Source of the DNA: an uncultured Lachnospiraceae bacterium
Lineage (GTDB): Bacteria > Bacillota > Clostridia > Lachnospirales > Lachnospiraceae
Length of the DNA: 64,000 nucleotides
Direction: 5' to 3'
Assembly (NCBI GenBank): GCA_910588285.1
Contig: CAJUQB010000003.1
Coordinates: forward strand, 1 to 64,000
Part shown: piece after piece, positions 31,861-39,799 of the stretch
Layout of the letters: every line of letters begins with the position of its first letter
How positions within the stretch are numbered: the stretch's first letter is position 1
Notes under the pieces: generated by a model
What the model saw: only the letters and a program-made list of their open reading frames with translations
What the model was told of the DNA's origin: nothing
Databases searched by the model: none
Made by a program: the position numbers and the translations under genes

Positions 31861-33918
31861 ATGGGAACAGGAACAAAAATTGCCTTTGGCGTCTGTTATT
31901 ATCCGGAGCATTGGCCCATGGGGCAGTGGCAGGAGGATTTGCAAAGGATGCAGGAAGTGGGAATCGGGACAGTCCGGATTGGGGAGTTTGCCTGGAGCAT
32001 CCTGGAGCCTGTGGAGGGGGGCTATGAGTTTGGATTTTTTGACCAATTTCTCGACCTCTGTGAGAAGCTGGGGATGGAGGTGGTCTTTGGCACACCTACG
32101 GCAACGCCGCCGGCCTGGATGAGCCACCGCTATCCGGAGATCCTCAATACCGACAGGTATGGACACCCTTACGAGCATGGGGGAAGACGCCACTACAATT
32201 ATAACAGCAAACGGTATCAGGACTTTGCAGAGCGGATTGTGGAAGCGCTGGCCCGGCACTTTGGCCGCCGGAAATGCATTACCGCCTGGCAGATTGACAA
32301 TGAAGTGAACTGTGAGCAGGATTATTTTTACAGCGAGGCGGACCAACAGGCATTTCGGGAATTCCTAAAAGAGAAATATGGCTGTCCGGAGGAGTTGAAC
32401 CGGGCCTGGGGGGCTGTGTTCTGGAACCAGACCTACAGCAGCTGGGATCAGATCCGCATTCCCGGGAGGAGCCCGGGCATGACGGAAAATCCCCACCAAA
32501 AGCTGGATTATATCCGGTTTATCTCAGAGAGCGCCAGAAGCTTTGTGAAGCGCCAGAGCCGTATTTTGCGGCGATACATTGACCCTTCGGCAGTGATTAC
32601 AACCAACGGGATTTTTGAACATCTGGACAGCCACAGGATGTGCCGGGAAGCGCTGGATGTGATTTCCTATGATTCCTATCCCAATTTTGCCTTTGAGCTG
32701 GTGGAGGATCCCCCAAGCTGTAAAACCCTCAATGACCGGAAGTGGGGGAATTACCTCTCCCAGGTGCGCTCCGTGCAGCAGCCCTTCTGGGTGATGGAGC
32801 AGCAATCCGGAGGGGGCGGCTGGACGATGGATCTGCTGTGTACCATGCCAAAACCGGGGCAGCTCGGGCTCTGGGTTCTCCAGAGCATTGCCCACGGCGC
32901 GGATTATATCAGCTTCTTCCGCTGGAGGACCTGTCCCTTTGGGACGGAAATGTACTGGCATGGGATCCTGGATTACTGCGGGGAGCCTAACAGGCGGCTT
33001 TTGGAGGTTCAGGAGATAATCCGGCGGGTAAATCAGCTGGAGGGCCTGCCGGGAAGCCGTTATGAGGCGGAGGCAGCAATTCTTCGGGATTATGACAATC
33101 TTTGGGATACCAAGGCAGACAGGCTGCACCAGTTGCTGGAGGAGGAGAGCAGCCGCTGGATGTACACAGCCGCCTCCTGCCTCCACACCCCGGTGGATTA
33201 CGTGTACCTTTCAGAGTCCTCCAGGCTGGAGGAGCTTGTGCCGTACCGGGCGCTGTTTTATCCCCATGCAATGCTTATGGACCGGCGGCGGGCAGACCTG
33301 CTGCGCCGATATGTGGAACAGGGAGGTACGCTGGTGTTGGGAGCCGGAAGCGGACGGAAGGATATGCAGGGGCATTGCGTGACGGAACCCCTCCCCGGGC
33401 TCCTTGGGCCCCTGGTGGGGGCGGTTGTCCAGGAGTATACCCTGGTGGGGAACTGGGAGCAGTCCGGGATGGAATGGGAAGGCCAGGCTCTTTCCGCGCC
33501 AGTCTTCCATGAGGTGTTACAGCTTCGGGATATGGAAGGGGAGCCGGAGAAGGCAAGGGTGGAGGCAGTCTATACCGGCGCACATTATAGGGGAAAGCCG
33601 GGGATGGTGAGCCGCAGCATTGGCAAAGGGCGGGTGTACTATTATGGGGCTGCCTTTGACCTGGAGGGGATGAAGCGGTTCCTGCACCGGCTTGGCCTGG
33701 CAGAGCCCTATCAGGAACTGATAGAGCTGCCCCCGGAGTGCGAGCTGGCGGTGCGGAGCAATGAGAAGGAACAGTTTTTCTTTTTGCTGAATTATACGGA
33801 CAGGGAGCAGGAGGTACGGGTCAAGGAGGAACTCTGGGACGGGGCAGGACCGGTGGCAGGAAGGCTTATCCTGGGTCCTTATCAGGGACTGGTGCTGAGA
33901 CGGGAAAATAGAAGATAG
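31861..33918 (+). CDS. Glycoside hydrolase family 42 beta-galactosidase
   Basis: 685 aa, no signal peptide, cytoplasmic. The TIM barrel opens with FGVCYYPEHWP. The acid/base residue is E148 in WQIDNEVNC and the nucleophile E313 in FWVMEQQSGGGGW, both in the GH42-typical motifs. A trimerisation domain (about 390-600) and a beta-sandwich C-terminus follow. It removes terminal beta-galactose (some relatives take alpha-L-arabinopyranose) from imported oligosaccharides. It follows the kinase gene by 18 bp, so it is probably part of the regulated operon. Confidence 0.93.
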   Translation: MGTGTKIAFGVCYYPEHWPMGQWQEDLQRMQEVGIGTVRIGEFAWSILEPVEGGYEFGFFDQFLDLCEKLGMEVVFGTPTATPPAWMSHRYPEILNTDRYGHPYEHGGRRHYNYNSKRYQDFAERIVEALARHFGRRKCITAWQIDNEVNCEQDYFYSEADQQAFREFLKEKYGCPEELNRAWGAVFWNQTYSSWDQIRIPGRSPGMTENPHQKLDYIRFISESARSFVKRQSRILRRYIDPSAVITTNGIFEHLDSHRMCREALDVISYDSYPNFAFELVEDPPSCKTLNDRKWGNYLSQVRSVQQPFWVMEQQSGGGGWTMDLLCTMPKPGQLGLWVLQSIAHGADYISFFRWRTCPFGTEMYWHGILDYCGEPNRRLLEVQEIIRRVNQLEGLPGSRYEAEAAILRDYDNLWDTKADRLHQLLEEESSRWMYTAASCLHTPVDYVYLSESSRLEELVPYRALFYPHAMLMDRRRADLLRRYVEQGGTLVLGAGSGRKDMQGHCVTEPLPGLLGPLVGAVVQEYTLVGNWEQSGMEWEGQALSAPVFHEVLQLRDMEGEPEKARVEAVYTGAHYRGKPGMVSRSIGKGRVYYYGAAFDLEGMKRFLHRLGLAEPYQELIELPPECELAVRSNEKEQFFFLLNYTDREQEVRVKEELWDGAGPVAGRLILGPYQGLVLRRENRR

Positions 33919-33952
33919 CAGAAAATGATTGTGGAAAGGCGGAGATGTTTTC

Positions 33953-34816
33953 ATGGAAATCGGAATGTTTACCAGCGGCTATCAGAGGTATCCCCTGGAG
34001 CGGGCGTTTCGGGATGCAAGGGAATTCGGCTATGACTACATTGAACTGTGGGGCGGCAGGCCCCACGGCTTTCCCTATGACCTGAAGGCAGGCGCATGGA
34101 AAGAGGTTCGGACTTTGACGGAACAGTACGAGATGCCAGTGGCCGTCTACACGCCGGAGCATAACGGTTATCCCTATAATTACATGATGGGAAGCCAGAG
34201 CCAGTGGGAGGATGCCATGGCCTATCTGGAGACAGCGCTGGAGATGGGAAAGGCCCTGGGGGCGGAATATACCCTGATCTCAGCCGGGCATGCGGGAAAT
34301 ACGGCCACAGCAGCAGAGATTCGGGAGCGGTTGAACCGGTCGCTGCTTCGGCTGTGCAGGAAGGCGGAGGCTCTTGACCATAAGCTCCTGCTGGAGCCCT
34401 TGACGCATTTTGAGACCAATGTGTGCACCAGCGCCAACGACCTGGCAGAGATCCTGGATCGGATCAATTCCCCCTATCTGATGGGAATGTGTGATATTGT
34501 GGTTCCCTTTGTGGAGGGAGAGCCGATCCTGGATTACATCGCAAAGCTGGGGAACCGGATGCAGCATCTGCACCTGGTTGACAGCAATGGCGTGGATGAG
34601 ACGCATCTGGTGCCGGGAGAGGGACGGATTCCTCTGCCGGAGCTGATGGCAGGGCTGGCTGCCGGGGGATATCAGGGGCGGGCTACCATTGAGCTGGTGA
34701 CGGCTTATATCAATGAGCCGTCGCTGTATGCAAGACGTGCTGTGGAACGGGTAAGAGAGGCTTTTGAAGCCGCACAGCAGCATCAGGGCTCAGGAGGAAA
34801 AAATCAAAGAAATTAA
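33953..34816 (+). CDS. frlC: Sugar-phosphate/sugar-amine epimerase, FrlC-type TIM barrel
   Basis: 287 aa. The start at 33953 (MEIGMFTSGYQRYP) is supported by alignment with remembered E. coli FrlC, fructoselysine 3-epimerase: MFT-G-QR-P-E-AFRDA, GYD-IE-WGGRPH, DLKAG, YTPE-NGYPYN, TLISA-HAG, LEPLT--E-NV, the HLH-VDS motif, THLVPGEG and ELVTAY-NEP-LYARRA-ER. FrlC interconverts psicoselysine and fructoselysine using a divalent metal. It stands apart from the frlB/frlD genes (9.7 kb downstream) at the end of a glycan operon. A role on a free ketohexose such as psicose or tagatose is an alternative. Confidence 0.8.
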   Translation: MEIGMFTSGYQRYPLERAFRDAREFGYDYIELWGGRPHGFPYDLKAGAWKEVRTLTEQYEMPVAVYTPEHNGYPYNYMMGSQSQWEDAMAYLETALEMGKALGAEYTLISAGHAGNTATAAEIRERLNRSLLRLCRKAEALDHKLLLEPLTHFETNVCTSANDLAEILDRINSPYLMGMCDIVVPFVEGEPILDYIAKLGNRMQHLHLVDSNGVDETHLVPGEGRIPLPELMAGLAAGGYQGRATIELVTAYINEPSLYARRAVERVREAFEAAQQHQGSGGKNQRN

Positions 34817-34837
34817 AAAAGTTCTTGTGACGGGAAA

Positions 34838-34881
34838 GAAATCATGTTAGAGTAAAAGTGTCTAATGTGATTTCTTTTTTT
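34838..34881 (+). terminator. Rho-independent terminator after frlC
   Basis: A 14-bp stem with two G-U pairs (34838-34851 with 34861-34874) is followed directly by seven T. It ends the GH42/frlC transcript. Confidence 0.9.
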
Positions 34882-35038
34882 CGTATTTGGGAATTCCCCA
34901 GGGATTCACAGCAGGAATGAGGTTTCCATAAGTAGTTGCTATCATATTTTTTAACTCTTTACATTTTTCAGCATATTTACGAACGAATGATTGTTGAGAA
35001 AAAGAAAGGAATCAAGTATAATGAAGTGGAGGTAGTCT

Positions 35039-35998
35039 ATGATAGGAAAAAAGGCACAATGGTATATGCGCGGCTCCTGGTGGAGACGGCTTAGGCTGAA
35101 CCGGAAGTACAAGGACCACCTGTTTCGGTTTCTGTTTCGGGACAAGAAGGATTTGCTGGATTTGTACAATGCATTGAACGGTACGGATTACACGCAATCG
35201 GATGAGCTGGAGATCGTGACCATGGAGGATGTGATATTTCTGAAAATGAAAAACGATCTGTCCTTTATTATTGCAGGGAAGCTGAATCTTTACGAACATC
35301 AGAGTTCGGTGAATTCCAATATGCCATTACGCGGGTTCCTCTATTTTGCCCAGCAATACGAGGGACTGGTATCTGCAGGAACAAGAAGTATTTATGGGAA
35401 AAAGCGCATTGAGCTTCCGACTCCGGAATATGTAGTTTTCTATAATGGGATGGATATATTGGAGGATCAGATGGAGCTGTATTTGTCGGATTCCTATGCA
35501 GGAGGGCGTGGAAGCGGCTGTTTGGAATGTCGGTGCAGAGTGCTGAATATCAACCGGGGGCATAATGGGGAGCTTGTAGAGAAATGCCGCCGGCTCTGGG
35601 AGTATTCAGAGTGTGTATCTGAGGTGAATGAATGGATTCAAAAGGGAAAGGCGCGGGAGGAAGCAATTCAGCTTGCCATAGACTACTGTATTGAGAAGGA
35701 TATCCTGCGGGATATTTTGGTGAAGCAGAGAGCGGAGGTCTTGCATATGCTGTTGACGGAGTTTGATGAGAAAAAATTTAAAAAGACAATTTATACCGAT
35801 GGGTATGAGGATGGGGAGCGGGCAGGCTATGACAAGGGCTACAGCAAAGGGGAGCAGGCAGGCTACGGCAAAGGGGAGCAAGATATGCTGCGGAGGCTGA
35901 TCCGGAACAAGCAGCAGCTGGGGAAGGATGCGGCAGCAATTGCACAGGAGCTTGGGGTAGAGCCGGATGTGATTGAGAAGATCTGGGAATCCCTTTGA
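35039..35998 (+). CDS. Rpn-family PD-(D/E)XK nuclease / putative transposase-like protein
   Basis: 319 aa. The N-terminal half has the layout common to Rpn-type recombination-promoting nucleases: FRFLFRDKKDLLDLYNALNG, the LNLYEHQSSVNSNMPLRGFLYFAQQY block with a Glu-x-Gln core, then LPTPEYVVFYNG. A C-terminal tail (residues about 255-290) holds Gly/Tyr/Lys-rich repeats (GYEDGERAGYDKGYSKGEQAGYGKG). Such genes occur in many copies in Clostridia genomes and are thought to act in DNA recombination; some behave as defence genes. No inverted ends or target repeats are seen here. The gene stands alone after a terminator. Confidence 0.75.
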   Translation: MIGKKAQWYMRGSWWRRLRLNRKYKDHLFRFLFRDKKDLLDLYNALNGTDYTQSDELEIVTMEDVIFLKMKNDLSFIIAGKLNLYEHQSSVNSNMPLRGFLYFAQQYEGLVSAGTRSIYGKKRIELPTPEYVVFYNGMDILEDQMELYLSDSYAGGRGSGCLECRCRVLNINRGHNGELVEKCRRLWEYSECVSEVNEWIQKGKAREEAIQLAIDYCIEKDILRDILVKQRAEVLHMLLTEFDEKKFKKTIYTDGYEDGERAGYDKGYSKGEQAGYGKGEQDMLRRLIRNKQQLGKDAAAIAQELGVEPDVIEKIWESL

Positions 35999-36066
35999 AT
36001 GCAGCCGGATTCCACAAGGAGCAGGCCGGTAAGGCAGAATGGACAGAGAGGATGAGGAGGAAAAAC

Positions 36067-36444
36067 ATGTTTGAACGAATACACCATATAGCGATCATTG
36101 GAAAGGACTACGAAGCATCCAGGCATTTTTATGTGGATCTGCTGGGATTTTCTGTGATCCGGGAAAACTACCGCAGGGATCGGGGGGATTACAAGATTGA
36201 CCTGGCATGCGGGCAGCAGGAGATCGAGCTGTTTATCATAAAGGACGCGCCAGAGCGGGCAAGCTACCCGGAAGCGCTGGGGCTGCGGCATCTGGCCTTT
36301 CAGGTTGACAGCGTGGAGGAGACGGTCAGGAGATTGCAGGAAAAGGGAATTCATACAGAACCCGTCCGTCTGGATGATTACACGGGGAAGAAGATGACGT
36401 TTTTCCAGGATCCGGATGGCCTGCCTCTGGAAATACATGAATAA
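36067..36444 (+). CDS. VOC (glyoxalase/bleomycin resistance) family protein
   Basis: 125 aa starting at 36067 (MFERIHHIAIIGKDY), behind GAGGAGGAAAAAC; the 35995 extension is rejected because it overlaps the Rpn stop. The fold has two beta-alpha-beta-beta-beta modules: IHHIAIIGKDYEASRHFYVDLLGF and LRHLAFQVDSVEETVRRL. Candidate metal ligands are His6 and a Glu in IELFI, with His76 and Glu123 in PLEIHE. It resembles the YaeR/GloA2 group, whose substrate is uncertain. Dicarbonyl detoxification would suit an organism handling glycation products, but this is inference. Confidence 0.8.
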   Translation: MFERIHHIAIIGKDYEASRHFYVDLLGFSVIRENYRRDRGDYKIDLACGQQEIELFIIKDAPERASYPEALGLRHLAFQVDSVEETVRRLQEKGIHTEPVRLDDYTGKKMTFFQDPDGLPLEIHE

Positions 36445-36532
36445 ATCAGCTGGATGGGCCATGGCATTAAGGGCTTCTATGCTTTTCAACAGATATTCAT
36501 AAAATATCCACCTCTTTACAGAAATTTATCGT

Positions 36533-36561
36533 TTCGGAGAACATCCCCCATATTTTATAAT
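36533..36561 (+). promoter_or_regulatory. Candidate promoter of the second oligosaccharide locus
   Basis: TATAAT (36556-36561) with a 17-bp spacer to a weak -35 TTCGGA (36533-36538), about 100 bp before the binding-protein start. The weak -35 fits activation by the AraC-type regulator at 41602. Confidence 0.45.
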
Positions 36562-36664
36562 GGAATTGCAACAAAAGGGAATAATACCATCAGGGATATG
36601 CAGCAGACCGGATGGAGCTTCCCTTGTACAAACAGTACACATTATAAAAAAGGGGGATGAACAT

Positions 36665-37987
36665 ATGTTCAAGAAATTTGTAGCGCTGATGCTGGCAGGA
36701 ATTCTGGGAATGGGATTCGCAGCCTGCGGCAGGGAGTCTTCGGATCGCAGCGGCCAGACGGGGCAGAGCGGTCAGAGCCAAGGAGAAGCAGGCGGCAATG
36801 CCGGGGAAACGGATGGCGCAGGCCAGGAGGATAAAAGCGGCGCCGGGGATGCCGAGGTGCTGCATCTGTGGCACTACTGGGACAGCGAGCTGCAGCAGAA
36901 CCTTCTCCAGGAAATGGTTGACAATTATCAGAAGGATACTGGCGGACCCAAAATCGAGGTGTCCTATATTCCTTACAGCGAGTACATCCAGAAGATTCTG
37001 GTGACTGCGGCAGGCGGGGATCTGCCGGAGCTGTTTATCTATGACGGCAATTCCACGGCAACATTGGCGGAAGCAGGGGTGCTGGCGGATATTACGGAGA
37101 AGGTGGAGGAGAGTGGTGTGATGAAGGACACCCTTCCCGGCGTGGTGGCAGAGCATGAGGTGAACGGGCGGCTTTATGGCTTTCCGGTATATGCCAACTG
37201 TATTGCCCTGTTCTACCGGACGGATCTGGTGGAAACGCCTCCCACCACATGGACAGAGCTGTACGAGACAGCCAAGGCAGTGGCCACACCGGAGATGTAT
37301 GGCTTTGCCATGGCCGGGGGAGCCGGGGAGGACGCGGTATTCCAGTATCTTCCCTTTATCTGGTCAGCGGGGGCTGATCTTGACGACCTTGCCGCACCCG
37401 GGGCAGTGGAGCCCTTGGAGATGTTCTCGAAAATGATTGAAGAGGGGATCATGAGCAAGGATACAGTGAACCACAGCCAGGAGGATGCGGAGATTCTGTT
37501 TGAGACAGGCCGTGCGGCAATGATGATTAACGGCCCCTGGAATGTACCGCCCATTCAGGCAAATGCACCGGACCTCCAATGGGACGTGGCTATGATTCCC
37601 AAGGCGGACAATGGGGACTATGCATCCATCCTGGGAGGCGAGAGCTTTGGGATCGGAAATAATACCAATGTGGAAGCCATCTGGGATTTTGTGGAATACA
37701 TGATGGAGGCTGACCGCTATGCAGAGTTCCTGAAAGGCCTGGGACAGCTTCCGGCAGATACCGTACTGTCAGAGGATCCCTATTATATGGAGGATCCCAT
37801 CAACAAGGTATTTATCGAACAGCTGAAAAGCGCGCGCCCCAGAGCCTATGGTCCCCAGTATAATGAGATGTCCAAGGCAATTCAGAGGGCCATCAGCGCA
37901 GCCATGTCAGGAGACCAGACCGCCCAGGAGGCTCTTGAAGAAGCAAAGGAAACAGTAACGCCTCTGTATCAGGAATTCTTCCAGTAA
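36665..37987 (+). CDS. ABC sugar transporter substrate-binding lipoprotein (family 1)
   Basis: 440 aa. Start at 36665 (MFKKFVALML) behind AAAGGGGG. The signal ends in GFAAC (lipidated C21), followed by a flexible Gly/Gln/Glu/Ser linker (about 24-60). The mature family 1 domain contains LHLWHYWDSELQQNLLQEMVDNYQ, AAGGDLPELFIYDGNST, YGFPVYANCIALFYR and GPWNVPPIQANAPD. It delivers oligosaccharides to the permeases at 38046 and 38954. A GH31 enzyme in the locus suggests alpha-xylosides or alpha-glucosides as cargo. Confidence 0.9.
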   Translation: MFKKFVALMLAGILGMGFAACGRESSDRSGQTGQSGQSQGEAGGNAGETDGAGQEDKSGAGDAEVLHLWHYWDSELQQNLLQEMVDNYQKDTGGPKIEVSYIPYSEYIQKILVTAAGGDLPELFIYDGNSTATLAEAGVLADITEKVEESGVMKDTLPGVVAEHEVNGRLYGFPVYANCIALFYRTDLVETPPTTWTELYETAKAVATPEMYGFAMAGGAGEDAVFQYLPFIWSAGADLDDLAAPGAVEPLEMFSKMIEEGIMSKDTVNHSQEDAEILFETGRAAMMINGPWNVPPIQANAPDLQWDVAMIPKADNGDYASILGGESFGIGNNTNVEAIWDFVEYMMEADRYAEFLKGLGQLPADTVLSEDPYYMEDPINKVFIEQLKSARPRAYGPQYNEMSKAIQRAISAAMSGDQTAQEALEEAKETVTPLYQEFFQ

Positions 37988-37996
37988 CAGACAGCT

Positions 37997-38020
37997 CCAG
38001 GGCGGGTTTTCCCGCCCTGG
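37997..38020 (+). terminator. Intercistronic hairpin after the binding protein
   Basis: CCAGGGCGGG-TTTT-CCCGCCCTGG is a perfect 10-bp stem with no T-run, 9 bp after the stop. It probably stabilises the upstream message and reduces permease synthesis. Confidence 0.7.
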
Positions 38021-38045
38021 AAATCTATGGAAGGAGGGCGCTTTC

Positions 38046-38957
38046 ATGAGGAAAGAGCGAATAAAGAGATTGAAATGGAAAGAGATCCTGACAAATTATT
38101 CCTTTGTGACGCCGGCTGTAATTTTCATCATCCTGTTTATGATGTATCCGGTCTGGTATACCATAGAGATGAGCTTTAAGGACGTTACCCTGAAAAATTT
38201 TCTGGACACTGCCAGGCAGGGCTTTGCAGGACTTGCCAATTACAGACATATTTTCGGAGACAAATATTTCTGGAATTCCCTGAATAATACCTGGATTTTT
38301 GTGCTGTTCAGCCTGATTTTCCAATTTTCTGCAGGCTTTGCCTTTGCATTGTTTTTTAATAAAAGGTTCCCGGGAAACAAGTGGATGCGTGCCATCCTTT
38401 TGATTGCCTGGATGAATCCGGCGATTATCACAGGGGCTGTATTCAAATGGCTGATGGCCGGGGATGTGGGAATTTTTAACCATATCCTGATAGCGCTGGG
38501 GCTCATAAGGGAGCCGGTGAATTTCCTGGCCAGCACCTCCACATCCTTAGGGAGCGTGATATTCGGCAATATCTGGGTGGGCATTCCCTTTAACATGATT
38601 CTGCTGCTTTCGGGCCTGCAGGGCATTGATGAGGATCTGTATGAGTCGGCTGTGATTGACGGCGCAAGCTCCCTTGCAAGATTCCGTTATATCACGGTTC
38701 CTATGCTGATTCCCACCATTCGGGTGCTGCTGCTTCTGGGATTTATCTACACCTTCAAGGTATTTGACATTATTTATGCCATGACCTCCGGAGGGCCGGC
38801 AAATTCCTCCCAGATCCTGCCCTACTATTCCTATGAGCTTGCATTTAAGACCTTCAAATTCAGCCAGGGTGCTGCCGCTTCCTGCATATCCTTCCTGATT
38901 GTGGCAGTGCTGGCAGTGTTCTACATTTATTTTTCCAAAAAGGAGGAAGCGGCATGA
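38046..38957 (+). CDS. ABC sugar transporter permease (MalF type)
   Basis: 303-aa membrane protein. It has the family opening FVTPAVIFIILFMMYPVWYTIEMSF and the EAA loop YESAVIDGASSLARFRYITVPMLIPTIR near residue 198. GGAAGGAGGGCG precedes the ATG. Its stop overlaps the next permease by 4 bp (ATGA), which implies coupled translation of the heterodimer. No ATPase gene is present in the locus. Confidence 0.92.
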   Translation: MRKERIKRLKWKEILTNYSFVTPAVIFIILFMMYPVWYTIEMSFKDVTLKNFLDTARQGFAGLANYRHIFGDKYFWNSLNNTWIFVLFSLIFQFSAGFAFALFFNKRFPGNKWMRAILLIAWMNPAIITGAVFKWLMAGDVGIFNHILIALGLIREPVNFLASTSTSLGSVIFGNIWVGIPFNMILLLSGLQGIDEDLYESAVIDGASSLARFRYITVPMLIPTIRVLLLLGFIYTFKVFDIIYAMTSGGPANSSQILPYYSYELAFKTFKFSQGAAASCISFLIVAVLAVFYIYFSKKEEAA

Positions 38958-39793
38958 GGGGAAGATGGAGAAGGCAGTACAAAAAATATGTCCTTTGCGC
39001 AGCGGGGCTCCTTCTGGTGGCAGTGTTTCTGTTTCCCATCTACTGGATGATCGTATCCTCCCTGAAGGGAAGCGGGGAGATTTTTTCGGCCTCGCCAAGC
39101 TTAATTCCCAGGAGCCTGTATCTGGATAATTATAGGGCCCTGTTTCAAAATGCAGATTTTTTCATGTATCTGAAAAACAGCGCTGTCATCAGTATACTGT
39201 CCATGATCGGGGCGATCCTTCTGTCGGCGCCGCTGTCCTATGCCCTGGCCAGGAAGAGCATGAAGGGATTTGGGGCAATCCTTTTTATCCTGATCATCAT
39301 CCAGATGGTGCCGGGCAATTCCATGGCCCTGCCATTGTATGCCATGTTTTCCAGATGGGGGATTACCAACAGCTATCTGGGCGTAGTTCTGGCAAATATC
39401 ACATCCTCCCTGCCCTTTGTGGCGCTGGTGCTTCGGACCTCTTTTTTGGGGATCCCTAGGGTCTTGGAGGACGCGGCCAGGATTGACGGCTGCTCGGCTT
39501 GGGGAACCTTTCTTCGGATCATCCTGCCTCTGACCCGGCCGGCCCTGGTGACCTGCGCGGCCTTTGGATTTATATTTGCCTGGGGGGAATTTATTTTCGC
39601 TCTGGTGCTGCTGCCGGACAAGGCCTATTGGCCCATCACCATGGGGATGCGTACCTTTATCGGACAGCATGGGACAGACTGGGGAGGGCTTATGGCCACA
39701 GCGACCTTATCCTCCCTGCCGGTTATTCTCATTTTCATGCTGACCCAGAAGCATATTGTGGGTGGGATTACCGCCGGGTCTGTGAAAGGATAG
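38954..39793 (+). CDS. ABC sugar transporter permease (MalG type)
   Basis: 279 aa. Typical MalG-type features are FLFPIYWMIVSSLKGSGEIF, PSLIPRSLYLDNYRALF, the EAA loop LEDAARIDGCSAWGTFLRIILPLTRP and the C-terminal QKHIVGGITAGSVKG. It pairs with the 38046 permease. A sensor kinase gene starts 6 bp after its stop, making a six-gene unit of transport, sensing and hydrolysis. Confidence 0.92.
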   Translation: MRGRWRRQYKKYVLCAAGLLLVAVFLFPIYWMIVSSLKGSGEIFSASPSLIPRSLYLDNYRALFQNADFFMYLKNSAVISILSMIGAILLSAPLSYALARKSMKGFGAILFILIIIQMVPGNSMALPLYAMFSRWGITNSYLGVVLANITSSLPFVALVLRTSFLGIPRVLEDAARIDGCSAWGTFLRIILPLTRPALVTCAAFGFIFAWGEFIFALVLLPDKAYWPITMGMRTFIGQHGTDWGGLMATATLSSLPVILIFMLTQKHIVGGITAGSVKG

Positions 39794-39799
39794 GCGTCT

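Noticed and set aside
35039-35998. Rpn-type gene as part of an insertion sequence
   Set aside because: No terminal inverted repeats or target duplications are seen around it, and it is followed closely by a VOC gene, so I call it a stand-alone nuclease-like gene.
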